The notes beneath the pieces were generated by a model, which saw nothing but the letters and a program-made list of their open reading frames with translations, did no database searches and was not told the DNA's origin. A stretch of DNA of 64,000 nt from NCBI GenBank assembly GCA_029215795.1, contig JARDYH010000005.1:163085814-163149813 (forward strand), written 5' to 3'. This document shows, one piece after another, positions 12,236 through 23,104 of this stretch (position 1 is its first letter; every line of letters begins with the position of its first letter). Origin of the DNA: Anniella stebbinsi. Lineage: Eukaryota > Chordata > Lepidosauria > Squamata > Anniellidae. The translations under genes and the position numbers were made by a program.

Positions 12236-13160
12236 AAAAATAATAATAGTCCCTTTCAATATCTATGGATTATTTGTGCTTTCATGTTTTAAACATGGAG
12301 ATGAAAACCAATCAAGTGTTTGCAGTGGTAGAAAGCCTCACTCCAGCTTAACTTGGAACATGTCTTCAATGGTTAGGAGTCTATACTTTTAACAGACTTT
12401 GAATTCATACATGACTTACCTTTTCTATAAAATATCTGTTAAAAGGTGCCCATAAATTCATTTCACTGCTGGTTTTATGATCCATCATGTTAATTAAGGA
12501 AGATGTATTCACCAGCTCTTATTCCCTGAAGAAGCAAAGGGGAAAAGCAGTCAGAAGTGTGGCGTCCTAGCTGTGAGGGGACTTTAGATCTGCACTTTGT
12601 TTTCGCCCTTTCCCATAGTATATGAAGAGTGAGATGGTCATTTGCCAACCAAACGAAAGAGTCCGTTCTGTGTGTCCCAGGGAGATGGTTTCTGCTTGAA
12701 GCTCCCAGCAAGTAAGGCCTAGTGTATTGAGGACAATAGGATTCAGGGACAGACTTCCAAGTCCAGCCCCAGAAGTCTCTCTGCCTCTACATCACAGGGA
12801 AACAACAAGGCTTAGCGACTCTGGGTGACAGTGTTTGTGAGACAGAGTGGAAGAAGAGGACATGAGGTGGGTGGATTCCAAATTAGGGGGGTCTAGAAAT
12901 CCCCTTTCCTTGCTCCATCCCCAGCAGGAGGCCTACGGAGATATTGGAGCGTTCGTCACAAGAGAATAATAACAAGCTCAGGCTGTCAGGCCTGAACCTC
13001 GTAGTTCTGCAGGAAGGCCTACCCAGACCAGCACTTCACTGTACACATGAGTGAACAGTGATTGTTCTGCTGACATGACATTGTTTCTGATTGGCTTCTG
13101 CATTCCTCCCCCCGCCCCCTAAATTTGGAGATGCCAAAATGAAAAGATAACATATACATG
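12236..13160. other. No gene seen
   Basis: Non-coding. No repeat family was identified with confidence. Confidence 0.45.
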
Positions 13161-13722
13161 TGAGAGAACACAGCTCAGAAGCAGAGCACATGGTTTGCAT
13201 GCAGAAGGTCCTAGGTTTGAGCTGTGACATCTCAGGCGGAGCTGGGAAAACCCTGGAGAGCTGCTGTCAGTCAGTGGGGGTGTTCCTTCAAAGCCCCATA
13301 GCATCACAGCAGCGGGGTGGAAACAGGTAAGTCTCGACAGCAGGAGGGAGTGCGGGCTTTCCGGCCAAAAAAGCCGCAGCACCAGCAGCCATTCAGCTCG
13401 TTGGGCCCACCCCCCTACCCAGTCTTCCAGAGAATTACCCTGGGCCTCAAACTGCCGCTGGAACCCCCCTCCCCAGCCTCAATTCGAAGTGAGGTCACCA
13501 CTGACAGACGGAGCAAAGAAGGTGATGAACTTGCAGCAAAGAAAAAAGTTGCAGCAAGTCAACAACTTAAAATGTGCAGTTTTGGAAGAAAAGCCCGTGG
13601 TAGCTGTGAATTGGTAGCAGCATCATATAAACAACAGGGCATATAGACAAGCCCAGCGTTGACAGTACTGGGCTAGATGATCTGGTTCATTATAAGGCAG
13701 CTTCTTATCTTCCTATGATATA
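13161..13722 (+). mobile_element. tRNA-Ala-derived SINE interrupted by a MITE
   Basis: The head 'agcagagcacatggtttgca' with 'tgcagaaggtcctaggtttg' resembles a tRNA-Ala(TGC) with A and B boxes. The body 'ggagagctgctgtcagtcag' stops near 13262, and the tail 'gtactgggctagatgatctg' plus 'ataaggcagcttctta' resumes at about 13640. Between them sits a GGGGCTGTCTA-type element. The same SINE occurs at 47715-48300, also interrupted. Confidence 0.65.
13263..13640. mobile_element. hAT-like MITE, GGGGCTGTCTA family (inside SINE)
   Basis: Starts gggggtgttccttcaaagcc and ends near 'catatagacaagccc'. It shares internal blocks ('gaagtgaggtcaccactgac', 'aaaatgtgcagttttgg', 'gcatcatataaacaac') with copies at 14757, 45690, 50825 and 59840. 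Confidence 0.55.
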
Positions 13723-13734
13723 TGCAGGATAAGG

Positions 13735-13955
13735 CTATTGATGGCTACTAGTCGTGATGGCTAAATATTACCTCCAATATAAGAGTCAGTATGCCTCTGA
13801 ATACCAGTTGCTAGGGAACATGAGCAGGAGGGTACTATTGCACTCATGCCCTACTTGTGGGTTTCCCGCAGGCTACTGGTTGGCTACTGTGTAAACAAAA
13901 TGCTGGATTAGATAGGCCTTCAGTCTGAGCGAACAGGACCTTTCTTACATTTTTA
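13735..13955 (-). repeat. 'GGATCAGACCA' family repeat (antisense)
   Basis: Contains 'tattgatggctactagtcgt', 'gttgctagggaacatgagca' and 'gctggattagataggcct', the inverse of the copy at 3548. Confidence 0.65.
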
Positions 13956-14384
13956 TTCCAGCTCCTCTTCCCAACCTTTTAGCCATCCAGAGAGGCAGGA
14001 GAGTTTTGCTAAATTTCCATTTCCAATAATCGCTAGGTTTCTTTCTCCCTTTCCAGTGTCCTGAACGGAACTTTCAAATACCTCCCCTCAGCAAGGACAG
14101 CCTCTAAACAGAAGACAACCAGTTTATAACTAAAACCAAATACAAAATGGCTGAATAGTTTTATTCCTTCACACAAACATACCCCCACCCTAACCCCACC
14201 CCCAGGATAGCTTCTAGGGACTTGAACCAACTAATTTCTCCTTCTCCCCTTCCTACACCTCCCATCCCAGTTTATTTTTTTCCACTCCTTTTTCCTTCAA
14301 CTGACAGGTCAACCTTCATACATCCTGGAAGCTCTCATATCCTTGTCACGCAACTAAAAAACAGCACCTTTCTCTCTTCCTAAG

Positions 14385-14756
14385 TAACAAAGGAGAGAGA
14401 GTTCAAGGGCCGAATTCCATTTTGGAGAAGCTGTCAGGGACTCTGCATTCCAGCAGTGGGTAGGGCCAAAGGCGAAAATGGAGGGACCAAAAATAACAGT
14501 ACATTGTCCTCCCTTGAAGCTCTTACTGCCAATAGTTAAGTCTTTGGAGAGGCATTTCAACTTTCTAGAATGGGAGAAAAGATGTACAAAAGCCAGGAAA
14601 CCAACAAACAGGCAGTAGTCAAAGGAAATGGGGTGGGGCCATGGAAAGGGGCTTGGCTATCTGGGGAAACCTGGTGGGCCAGATTGGAACCCCAGGTGGG
14701 CCAGATTTTGCCTGGAGGCCTCAGGTTCAACATGCCTGGTATAAAGATTTTGGGGC
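14385..14756 (+). repeat. 'TTTCAGCC...GGAGAAGCT' dispersed repeat
   Basis: Typical blocks are 'ccgaattccattttggagaa', 'agaggcatttcaactttcta', 'ggggaaacctggtgggccag' and 'caggttcaacatgcctgg'. Related copies are at 19823 (-), 42400 (+), 46155 (-), 53318 (+) and 58555 (-). Unclassified. Confidence 0.6.
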
Positions 14757-15180
14757 TTGTCTACAGCCCTGTACATCTTATGGTGGCTGCGCAGTGGCGC
14801 TGTATTGTTTATATGATGCAGCCACCAACTCGCAGCCACCACGGGCTTTTCACCCAAAACTGCGCATTTAAAACGTTGCTGATTTACCGTGACTTTTCCC
14901 TTTATTCCAAGGTCACCACCTTCTTTGCTCTGGCTGTCGATGGTGACCTCACTTCAGATTGAGGCTGGGGGTGTTCCAGGGGCAGATCGAGACCCAGGAT
15001 AGGTCGGGGGTTGCACAAAAAGGCTGAGCTGAGGGCCGAGGGCAGGCTTGAAAAGCTGAATTGTCATCGCCGCTGCTTGGAAAGCCCACTCTCCCCTTCT
15101 GCCATGGAGATTTGCTGCACCCACCCCGCAGTTGTGATGCCACGGGGTTTTGAGGGAACGAGCAGCAAAGTGACATCATC
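14757..15180. mobile_element. hAT-like MITE, GGGGCTGTCTA family
   Basis: Starts 'ggggcttgtctacagccctg'. The interior holds 'gatgcagccaccaactcgca', 'aaaactgcgcatttaaaa' and 'gatggtgacctcacttcaga'. It directly abuts the repeat at 14385. Confidence 0.55.
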
Positions 15181-15212
15181 AGGTGACTCACCTTTAGTAA
15201 TAACTACCTAGA

Positions 15213-16315
15213 TGTTAGGTGTCAGATACTTCGTAGACAATTCACAGGGCTGGCCCTGTGAATTGTGGACTGAAGACTTGGCAATTTGTCATGAGAAAAT
15301 GTATCTGTGCTTCTCTGGTATGTGCTTATTTCAAATGGTAGGCCGAAGGCCTTGAACGTTCTCTGGGAATTAAACTATGCTTTGCAAAGGTGGGGGCTAT
15401 CTTCCTCACACTGTGGCGTCATCAGAAGAGGTTGAACCATGCCGTCCTGTTGGTACGTAAGTGTAGATTACAGGCCTGAAGCCCTGTCTATCAAAGTAGC
15501 TTAGAATTTGCCCAGCCTCCACACTATATTGCCTTGGTCCTGAGAGTAATTCCGTTGCTAGGAATTATCTCGTCTATCCTCTTGCTGCTCTGCTACTGCT
15601 GTGAGTTACTATTCTGATTTGGAATTGTGAGATGCACTCTATACATGTTCTGTTAATGTTTGGACTTGTTACTTCTAAAGAACTTTGCCATGAGAAGTGC
15701 ACTGTGGCTTTTCATAGATTTGGACTTGAGATTACTGTTCTGGATTCGTGTTCTATAGCTTGCTGTCTCTCTCCATGGAGCCAAAGTTACGGGCAGAGGG
15801 AGGCAGAAGCTGATCGTTGCTGTTCTGAAACTCGTGTGTGTGTGAGACCTGTGAGAGGACCTTCCTCAGAGCTAAAGCTACGTGAATTGGGAAGGCTCCC
15901 TAGGTCGAAGAAGTTCATTTCCTGGCTTCTGGCTTCCGTGGTCAGCTCAGCGTTCCCTGACAGGCTGAGTGAAAATTTAGTTGCCAGTTGACCGTTATAC
16001 TACTGTTAGGAGGCCTAATCCTAGAGTCTCTCTATGTTCCAGAGGATTCCAGTGCAGCGTGGCCGCTCCTGCCCTCTAAGGACTAGAGTTAATCTCTAAA
16101 TGTCAGTCCCTGAGTGAGTGCTGTTCTCATTAAGCCGTTCTACCTGAAAGCTGTGTGGTCCGTCTTCAGCTTCAAGTGTGTGTTTGCAGAAATGAAACCG
16201 TTATGCTTTGAATCTCCGTGTGATTACAATAAAAGAAATCTCACTGTTATTGTTGTGTATCAGTGTACCTGAAGTCGTGAGCAAGAACTTTAGAGAGTTA
16301 GCCAGAGTCACGACA
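15213..16315 (+). mobile_element. Solo LTR with 5-bp target duplication
   Basis: A 1103-bp unit starts TGTTAGGTGTC and ends AGTCACGACA (TGT...ACA ends). It is flanked by the direct repeat CTAGA at 15208-15212 and 16316-16320. An AATAAA signal at 16228-16233 near the 3' end fits an LTR R/U5 boundary on the plus strand. There are no internal gag or pol genes, so it is the product of LTR-LTR recombination. A 5-bp duplication fits Ty3/gypsy or some endogenous retrovirus classes; the class was not determined. The 119-codon frame inside (15632-15991) has no recognised domain. Confidence 0.75.
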
Positions 16316-16409
16316 CTAGAGTTGAAATGGACTTTGTAGATTACAACCTCATGGAGGATAATATCTGAAAGGGGCTACAGAGAGAGAAAAAAAATAGTTA
16401 TACCTTATT

Positions 16410-16612
16410 GCACACTAGGACCCAGTTCGATGACACGCTAAGCCGCATTGGTTACGTAATTTGATCTAAACCTTATGGCTTAGCATGTTGTGTGAACCAT
16501 TCCTAACCAGGATGGCTACATAACCACGGTTTAAACATACTCACTAATCATTTGCAGCAAAAGTGTTAGCAGCCTAACCATGGTTTAACGTGTCATCTGA
16601 ACAGGCCCTAGT
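16410..16612. mobile_element. hAT-like MITE, 'GCTAAGCC...CATGGTTTA' family, copy 1
   Basis: Left end 'cagttcgatgacacgctaag'; right end 'aacgtgtcatctgaacaggc'. The interior has 'cttatggcttagcatgttg' and 'gtgaaccattcctaacca'. Tandem neighbour of the next copy; another is at 42147. Confidence 0.65.
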
Positions 16613-16663
16613 TGGACTCTATCTGGGATGCTTCCAGTTGAGTTAATTTGCAATTACCACTGA

Positions 16664-16874
16664 CCATGTTCAGATGACACACTAAGCCACAGAGGTTAAG
16701 CATTTTGAACTAAACATTATGGTTTAGCCTGCCGTATGAACCATGACGTAGCATGTCATGTGAACCATTCCTAAGTGGCATCATAACCACAGTTTAAACA
16801 CGTTCACTAACCATTTACTGCAAATGGGTTACTGGCCTAATCATGGCTTAGTGTATTATCTGAATAAGCCCAAT
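16664..16874. mobile_element. hAT-like MITE, same family, copy 2
   Basis: Left end 'atgttcagatgacacactaa' and right end 'cttagtgtattatctgaata'. Same internal blocks as copy 1 and same orientation, separated by about 50 bases. Confidence 0.65.
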
Positions 16875-17758
16875 GTTTGTTCATTCAGGTTTTACAGGGC
16901 AGCCACGTGACATTATCTGTTCATTGACCAGTCGTGTTTCCTCCATGCTGCCTCCATGTTTTTCTCATGTTGCTTCCGTGGGTTTTTTTTTACACCTCAG
17001 ATAATCCAATTTTTTAAAATAGCACGGAAGAGCAGCACAATCTTGTACGAGAGCATCTCGGTATTGCTCTCTGTCTTTTCAAAGAGGTGAGGTTGTACTG
17101 ATGTATCAAAGAGGTGAACTTATCACCACTTCTTACCTCTTGGCCGTGGCACCCAGCACCTCCTACCTGGCTTGGTGACCTTTGTTCAAAGGCGCTGGGA
17201 GGGGGTGGGGAAAGCATCCATCTCCCCTCTTTGCCTGCTCTCTCCCTGTAAGATCCTGTCCTGAGAAACACTCCCTGCCCGCAAGATCTTCATGGTGTTT
17301 TGAGCCTCTCCTCAGGCTGCTGTCTCTGTTGCTTCCTTCATTCTCCACATTCCTCTTTGCCTCCCTGGTTTGTTAGCCCAGTCCAACCCACCTGCTAGCA
17401 GAAAACAAAAAGACCAGTTTCCTGAAGTGGCAGCTGCTGTGAAAAACAACAAAAAACAAATGCGGACAGATTGGTCATAAGAAAAACTCCATATAGTGGA
17501 ATATCCGCAACGTATTTTAATATAAAGACTGCCTAGTCGATCTCTGTTTCTGTTTTTCACCAACCAAGGAATGTATCTAGTTTGCTCCGGATGGAGACAA
17601 TTTAGCGTTAACAGCTGGATTTTATGTTTTCAAAAATGAAGGATCAAGAATTGCCTGCTCTTTCCTTGTTCCAGAAAACAAGGGGGGGACTGAAACCTGA
17701 AACCATCATATCACCCGGCAGAGCCCAATCTGAATGTCTGCAAACTGTCTTCCTCTAG
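16875..17758. other. No gene seen
   Basis: Non-coding. The open frame 17014-17271 (minus) has no recognisable domain. Confidence 0.45.
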
Positions 17759-17761
17759 ACA

Positions 17762-18252
17762 TAGGCGTGTGGAGCACATTTCATTAGGGTGTGCTCCCAG
17801 GGATTTTTTTTTTTAAAAGGCGAACATTTATTGAATACTCAGTCATAAAGGACATAAAGGGCTGCTGCAGGTGAGGGGGGTGAGGAAAGTCTCCCCAAGC
17901 CCCAGCATTGGTGAGGCTTTGTGGTGACACAGGCTAGAGAAGGGACTTACGAGGCGATATTAGCCTTCGGAGGCTCTCCTCTTGTCCTCTTTGAAGCATG
18001 GCTCCCAGCAGAGAGGCTCCTAGCAGAGCAATCCCTTTTCGCTCCAGCTACTGGGAGTAATGGTGCTGTCTCAGAGACAGTGGTTCTTCAGCGAGGTAAA
18101 GGAACAGCTGGAGGGCAGCTGCGCTGCCATTCCCGCTGTGTCTGGATCCCCCTCTGGATCCCTACTCAATGGTCCCTGCAATCCGGCACTTCTTGCTTGA
18201 CATTAAGGTGTGCTTGGGCACAACCGGCACACCGCTTGCGTACGGCTATGCC
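17762..18252. mobile_element. Possible MITE with ends CATAGGCGTG / CGTACGGCTATG
   Basis: The left end 'cataggcgtgtgg' with 'agggtgtgctc' resembles the inverse of the right end ('gtgtgcttgggcacaacc', 'gcacaccgcttgcgtacggc'). The TIRs are imperfect and no TSD was found. Confidence 0.35.
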
Positions 18253-19609
18253 GCTATATCAGCTTAACACTTTGAGCTTTTCTACATGAGGCTGTTAATC
18301 CACAGTATCTGCTTTCAGTTTTGTTGTAGAATTGAGATCCAAGCTCTACACAAAGACCTTTCCCTTTCCTGTTGTTCTGTTGCATAACCTCTAGGAGGTA
18401 TAGTGGAATTGCACAAGTGGAAAATGCATTTTCTTTCACTTTCAAAAACAGTACTGCATTTTTTCCCCTACAGAAAGTGCTGTTTAAAAGCAGAAGCTAA
18501 ACTGGAGAGTCATGACATCAACTAAATAACCTGTAAAACAACCAGAGACCTTCGGCTATTGGTGGTATAGAAATGAAAATCAATTAATAAACAACCGTAA
18601 GCGGTGAATGACAAGCACACAATAAATGCCTCATGTAGAAAACTGTCTGATTATGCAGACATCTTGACTACAACACAGTCGTCTTCTTCTCCTGCCCTCC
18701 TCCAACCTGCTTTTGTAACGTCTTTGATAAGAGATCTGGAAATCTCGGAAGCTTGCACATCGTCTGTGATCTTTGAGAAGGGGAACAGATGAAGGAACTA
18801 ATAATAACTAGTTGAAGGAAGGATTCTAGGAGGAGAACCATTTTTTAAAATGGCTTTCTTTATTACTTGCACTATATATATATTCTTAGTAACAGTTACA
18901 AGGAGTTCGGAGTGTCACTCGTCTTGGGGAGAAAAGCGTTCTCTTGTGCTTGCTTAAAAACCTGCTATCTGTCTTGTCTCCCTTACCCTTTTTGCATTTT
19001 GAGGGGGCAGTGGGGGAGGGAATAGCAACCGCAATCTCTTTTTAAATCTCTGCTTGTCAGGGCGCTTGTGCATGCCCTCCTCCTTTGTTTTGTTCTATTT
19101 TACAATCCCTTTGGAGAGGAAAAGGGCTTCCTGTGCAGGGAAGGAAAGCTATTGCCTGTTGCAGTGGCAGCTGTGTGGAGCTATCAGCTGTAATTTCTGC
19201 CAGCAGGTGGCTGGCTTGGCTAATTCGCCAGGACAAGGAAGGGCAAGAGCAGAGTGGATTCTAGAAGCAGCAGAGACAGAAGCTTGATTGTTTAAAAAAT
19301 CGACGGAAAAAAATTAATTAATATATCGGTACTGCTCAGGCTTTCCCAGCCACATGGCTATAGGTACTTCCAGATGGTGCTAGCAGTCAGAAGGCATAGC
19401 AGATTTCCCACCTTTTCTTACTTAGTGGCTTTTCCAAAACAAGCAAAGAGATGGGAAAAGTGCTGGGGAAAACTAGGAGGGCTGTGAGTAGAAAGCCTTA
19501 TCTGGAAACGCCCCCAGCCAGAGAACCCAGAAACAGACAGAAGGTACCACAATGTTTGTACACACAAAGCACAATACTCCCCGTTAGTGTGGAAAAGCCA
19601 TTTGCAGCT
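18253..19609. other. No gene seen
   Basis: Non-coding. The frame 19054-19287 has no domain I recognise. Confidence 0.45.
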
Positions 19610-19611
19610 CC

Positions 19612-20145
19612 AGCCAGTGTAGTGTAGTGATTAAAGCGTTGGACTGGGGAGACCCAAGGTTCAAGTCCCCACTTGGCCATGAACTGAAATTCATTGGGGG
19701 CTGTCTAAATGCATAGAAAGCCCTGGGGGGGGTGCATCGATTATACGATGCAGCAGCCACTGCGCACCCACCATAGGATGTACAGGGCTGTAGACAAGCC
19801 CCAAAATCTTTATACCAGGCATGTTGAACCTGAGGCCTCCAGGCAAAATCTGGCCCACCTGGGGTTCCAATCCGGCCCACCAGGTTTCCCCAGATGGCCA
19901 AGCCCCTTTCCATGGCCTGACTTTTTTCTCCTGAGCCGGCCCGGCGAGCTTAATGACTGTTGGAAAGCCCACACTGCTGCATGAAGAATACTCGCTGTCA
20001 CCCCACCCCAGTGATACTATGGGTTTTGGTGGCAGAGCAGCACCAACTCAGCAGACTTGGGGCAATTCACTGCCTCTCAGCCTAACATACTTCGCAGGCA
20101 TGTCGTTGTGAGGATAAAATGGAGAGGCAGAGGGTCATGCAAGAT
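19612..20145 (+). mobile_element. Sauria-type tRNA SINE, interrupted
   Basis: The 5' half, 'gtagtgtagtgattaaagcg' with 'ggttcaagtccccacttggc', is the tRNA-like head with B box. After about 370 foreign bases the 3' half resumes with 'cttggggcaattcactgcct', 'ctcagcctaacatacttcgc' and 'gttgtgaggataaaatgga'. Order and orientation are those of one SINE split by an insertion. Sauria SINEs are characteristic of squamates. Confidence 0.75.
19697..20062 (-). mobile_element. Composite repeat inserted in SINE (inverse of 14640-14835)
   Basis: 19709-19925 is nearly the exact inverse of 14640-14835, including the junction between the 'TTTCAGCC' repeat and the GGGGCTGTCTA MITE. It begins 'gggggctgtctaaatgcata'. 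The shared junction shows that the two parts move as one unit. Confidence 0.6.
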
Positions 20146-20284
20146 GGAAAAGAGTAAGATCATGCTGTGGGTTCCTTAAAGGAAAAGGCAGGACAAAAAC
20201 AGCTACAAAGAAATAAATGCATTTCACCTGTAGCTTGCAGAACAAGAGCAACAAATACATTGCATTAAGAGCTCCTTGCCTGAA

Positions 20285-20397
20285 AACATGGGTGGAGTAT
20301 TTTATCCAGTTTTGGGCTCCATGCTTTAAATAGGATATTTGTTGAAAACTTTGAACAGGTTCAGAGGAAGGCAATAAAGATGGTCAGGGGTGCGAAA
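20285..20397 (+). mobile_element. CR1 LINE fragment
   Basis: 'tttatccagttttgggctcc', 'gaacaggttcagaggaaggc' and 'aataaagatggtcagggg' are the well-known CR1 block ('QFWAP...Q+K.....QRRATKM'). Confidence 0.6.
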
Positions 20398-20421
20398 ACA
20401 CTGTACTCAAGATTTGGCACT

Positions 20422-20937
20422 TCAGCTTGACTTCCTGTCCCAGGAAAAGGGTCGGATTTTCTCCCCAGAGAATGACCCCAAACAGGACTTGAAAATCAAT
20501 TCATCGGTATCCACACTGAAAAATTCCACCTGGCCACCTTCATAATGTAGACATACTCGGATCTTCCTGGGAAGTTTCATCAAGGCCAAAAAGGTTGGCT
20601 TAGGGGCAGTCAAAGCCAAGACTCGACATAGTGAAGATGAGACATTGAACACCTTCCCCACAACCCAGACTCCTACCTTAGGATTAAAGTTGATGTATGG
20701 CTTCTTACTGAGAGTCTCTTGTGACCCCCACCGCCCAAATTTCTTCCCCCCATGCCGCTATGTCCACTTCCCACCAATGTCTTCCTGAAGTGAATGGCTC
20801 ACTGCCCAGCACAAAAGGTGTGCAGTTACATCTCTCAGGATTGATGGGTAAGTCCTGCTTCTTCCTTGTCGCACCCTTCAGGCAGCTAGACAGGACAAAC
20901 CAGGGATATGTTGTGTCTGCATTCACAGTCGCATTCA
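20422..20937 (-). pseudogene. PRY-SPRY (B30.2) exon, frameshifted
   Basis: On the minus strand, after a good acceptor (CTCTCTGCCCTGCAG), a frame gives VNADTTYPWFVLSS (PRY 'vtLdpdTahp.LvlS'), QDLPINPERCN, PFVLGSEPFTSGRHWWEVDI ('VLG.e.FtsGrHyWEVev') and WAVGVTRDS. A frame change between about 20705 and 20715 follows. The next frame continues KKPYINFNPKVGVWVVGK and PRKIRVCLHYEGGQVEFF ('ri+V.LdYe.G.v.Ffd'), then SFSGEKIRPF, and stops. This is the terminal exon of a TRIM or butyrophilin-type gene. No RING, B-box or coiled-coil exon is visible on the same strand nearby. The frameshift suggests a pseudogene, or else one base error in the assembly. In intact relatives the domain binds protein partners and gives target specificity to E3 ligases. 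Confidence 0.75.
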
Positions 20938-21439
20938 CTGCAGGGCAGAGAGAGGAGAAAAGAGAAGGCCACATGGTGGATAGTATTATGGGAAGGATTA
21001 GCATCAACTTCTGGAGAGACACTCACAAAATGTTCTTCCTCCAGGCTTCACCTGAATCCAGGTAGGAGGCCCAATGCAGGAAAAGGGCAAACCAGACTCC
21101 AGGGGCATTGCTAGGCTCCTGGCTGTGGGGACAACCCAGCAAGAGCACAAGTGCAGGATAGTGGGGGTTTGAAGTGCCAATGTGACCTCGTATAGACACC
21201 CCATGGGCCCCAACAGTTGTTATACCGTTATAAACAGTAGTGTAGACCCTGCCACTGAAGGGCTGAGTACAAGACAACTCAAGAACCTGGTAAAGGAATT
21301 CAACAGTGGAAAAGAAGAGGAATTGGAGGCAGGAAAGAACAAGAGGCACTGGTGGAGCAGAAGGAATCCAGGCCCGGGGGCAGACCGTACTCCCAGTTTG
21401 TTGGGGAGTCTAGCGTTACCACAAGGGCAGAGTCTGAAA

Positions 21440-21872
21440 TCGCACGCAGCCAATCCCAGGGGCTGTCTTGACATCATCTTTGCCCTGGGGTGGCTCCTTA
21501 TCCATGCTGCAGCAATTAGATGATGCAGCCGCAGATTCGAAGCCATCCCCAAGGCAAAGATGTGTGGCTGAAAAGTGGGGCCTTACCCCAACTTTTCCAG
21601 TCAGAAGGAAGTTAGTCCAGCTCTTCCGCCAGTCTGTCCTCCCTTGAAGCCACTCTGGGGATGTTCCCAGGTGGAACGCAACCTCCTATTGGTCACCGGA
21701 AGCCACAGGAGAGGTGGGCTCAGCAAGCCTAATGGCCACCAGAAAGCCTGCGCTGCCTCCCCTCATTAGGACAAGTTGCTGCTGCTGCACACCACTAAGA
21801 GCACGGGGTTTGGCAGTGGAGCGGCACCAATATGGCACTGTGTAGACAGCCCCCCCCCCCATTCATTTGAAA
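21440..21872. mobile_element. hAT-like MITE, GGGGCTGTCTA family
   Basis: Left end 'caggggctgtcttgacatca' (near 21459) and right end 'ctgtgtagacagccccc' (near 21855) form a terminal inverted repeat. Interior: 'tagatgatgcagccgcaga' and 'cttaccccaacttttccag'. Same subfamily as 39865-40300. Confidence 0.65.
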
Positions 21873-22139
21873 ACCAGGTGACCTTAATCCTAGGTCCGTT
21901 CTCCTATATGAGGGGAAAGGAACCAGGACATGCAAACCTGAATGAGCTATCTGTGAGGCAAGTGGAAACAGAAGAAGAGAAAATACCTAGAGAACTTACC
22001 TGTAGGTTCAGAACAATGCCATAGTTCCCATAAATGGATAGGGTTACATTGCCTCCATAGTTTCAGGGTGCTTCTGGAGATCCAGGTGTCCTCAGTGGCT
22101 CAGAGTGCCCACTATCAGATTTGGTTGATATACCTATTA

Positions 22140-22340
22140 TTCCAGTTTAGGGATAGTAACTTCACGAGTAAGACTACTGTTGTTGTGGTAACCTCACGAT
22201 TAGACTAGTGTAATGCACTCTGTGTGGGGCTGCCCTTGCACCTGGTTCGAAATCTGTAGCCAATGCAGAATGCAGCAGCTAGGATACTCAGTGGGAAACC
22301 CAGCCACATACGTATTACGCCAGATAAGACATTAATTAGA
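22140..22340 (+). mobile_element. L2-like LINE reverse-transcriptase C-terminal fragment
   Basis: The translation in places gives 'CNALCVGLPLHLVRNL' and 'MQNAAARILSGKPSHIRITP', the conserved end of L2-type reverse transcriptase ('LQNAAARLLTG...HITPVL'). Truncated and with stops. Confidence 0.65.
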
Positions 22341-22663
22341 AAGGTCAGGGACTCCTTTGTCTTTGCTGCTACCTTTAATGTGTTTTGTTTGTAGTTGTTG
22401 TTGTTTGCACGGGGACCCTATCACACATTCAGTAAAACCTTGGATTTCTTTTTTTTAAAGTCTATTGGAGCTATACGTTCAAGGACGTGTCACACTTCCC
22501 TTTTCATATCTCTGTGCCTTCCTCTGTCAGGATATTTTGTTTCCTGGGATAAAATAGTTCCAGCAAGGGGAGGAATGCAGAGGTAGCTGTGGTGGTAGCC
22601 AAAAACTCCGGTCCGGTCCTATCTATCTGGCTTATTTCAAAGATCCTGTGACAATAGATCATA

Positions 22664-23018
22664 GGCTGCCTCTACAAGAGAGGTTTAATGCTCTTTGAAG
22701 TCTCATTAAAAAATTTACCTCCACACCAGCGGAGCGCAAATGGGGCGTAGAAGCGCGTTATCTCTCCGATTATGCACATTATCGAATGCGTGTTAAATCG
22801 CGAGTTTTATTTTGCTCCGTCCATTAAAGCGCATTTTGACTGTGTGAATATGCGCTTATGCGCATTAACTACTTGTAAACTGCATTTTGGACATCTGTTA
22901 ATGCGCTTCGCCGCCTCTTGCCGCCTCTTGTGCAGAGGGATTAGGCGTAAATGCGCTTCTGCGATTATGCGCATAATCGCCGAACCAGCCGCAAAAGCGA
23001 ATCCTTGTAGAGGGGACC
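22664..23018. mobile_element. Harbinger-like MITE, TIR GG(CT/TC)GCCTCTACAAG, copy 1
   Basis: Starts GGCTGCCTCTACAAGAGAGG and ends AATCCTTGTAGAGGGGACC. The interior is unusually rich in TGCGC and its inverse ('cgcttatgcgcattaa', 'gattatgcgcataatcgcc'). Full-length relative of the nested copies at 56984-58062. Confidence 0.7.
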
Positions 23019-23104
23019 ATGGGTATGATTTCTGCTGAGCCTGCTTCAGCTAGTCCGACTTCCTTAGTGGTTTCATGCATGTGTTAAAAAGCATGGGAGG
23101 CAGG

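Noticed and set aside
13161..13240. A functional tRNA-Ala gene
   Set aside because: The tRNA-like head is diverged, cannot form a good cloverleaf by eye, and continues into a SINE body.
17921..18289. 122-codon frame on plus
   Set aside because: It lies within the putative MITE 17762-18252 and has no recognisable domain.
20422..20937. A venom vespryn-type PRY-SPRY gene
   Set aside because: The exon is of general TRIM/butyrophilin type, is frameshifted, and has no signal-peptide exon nearby.
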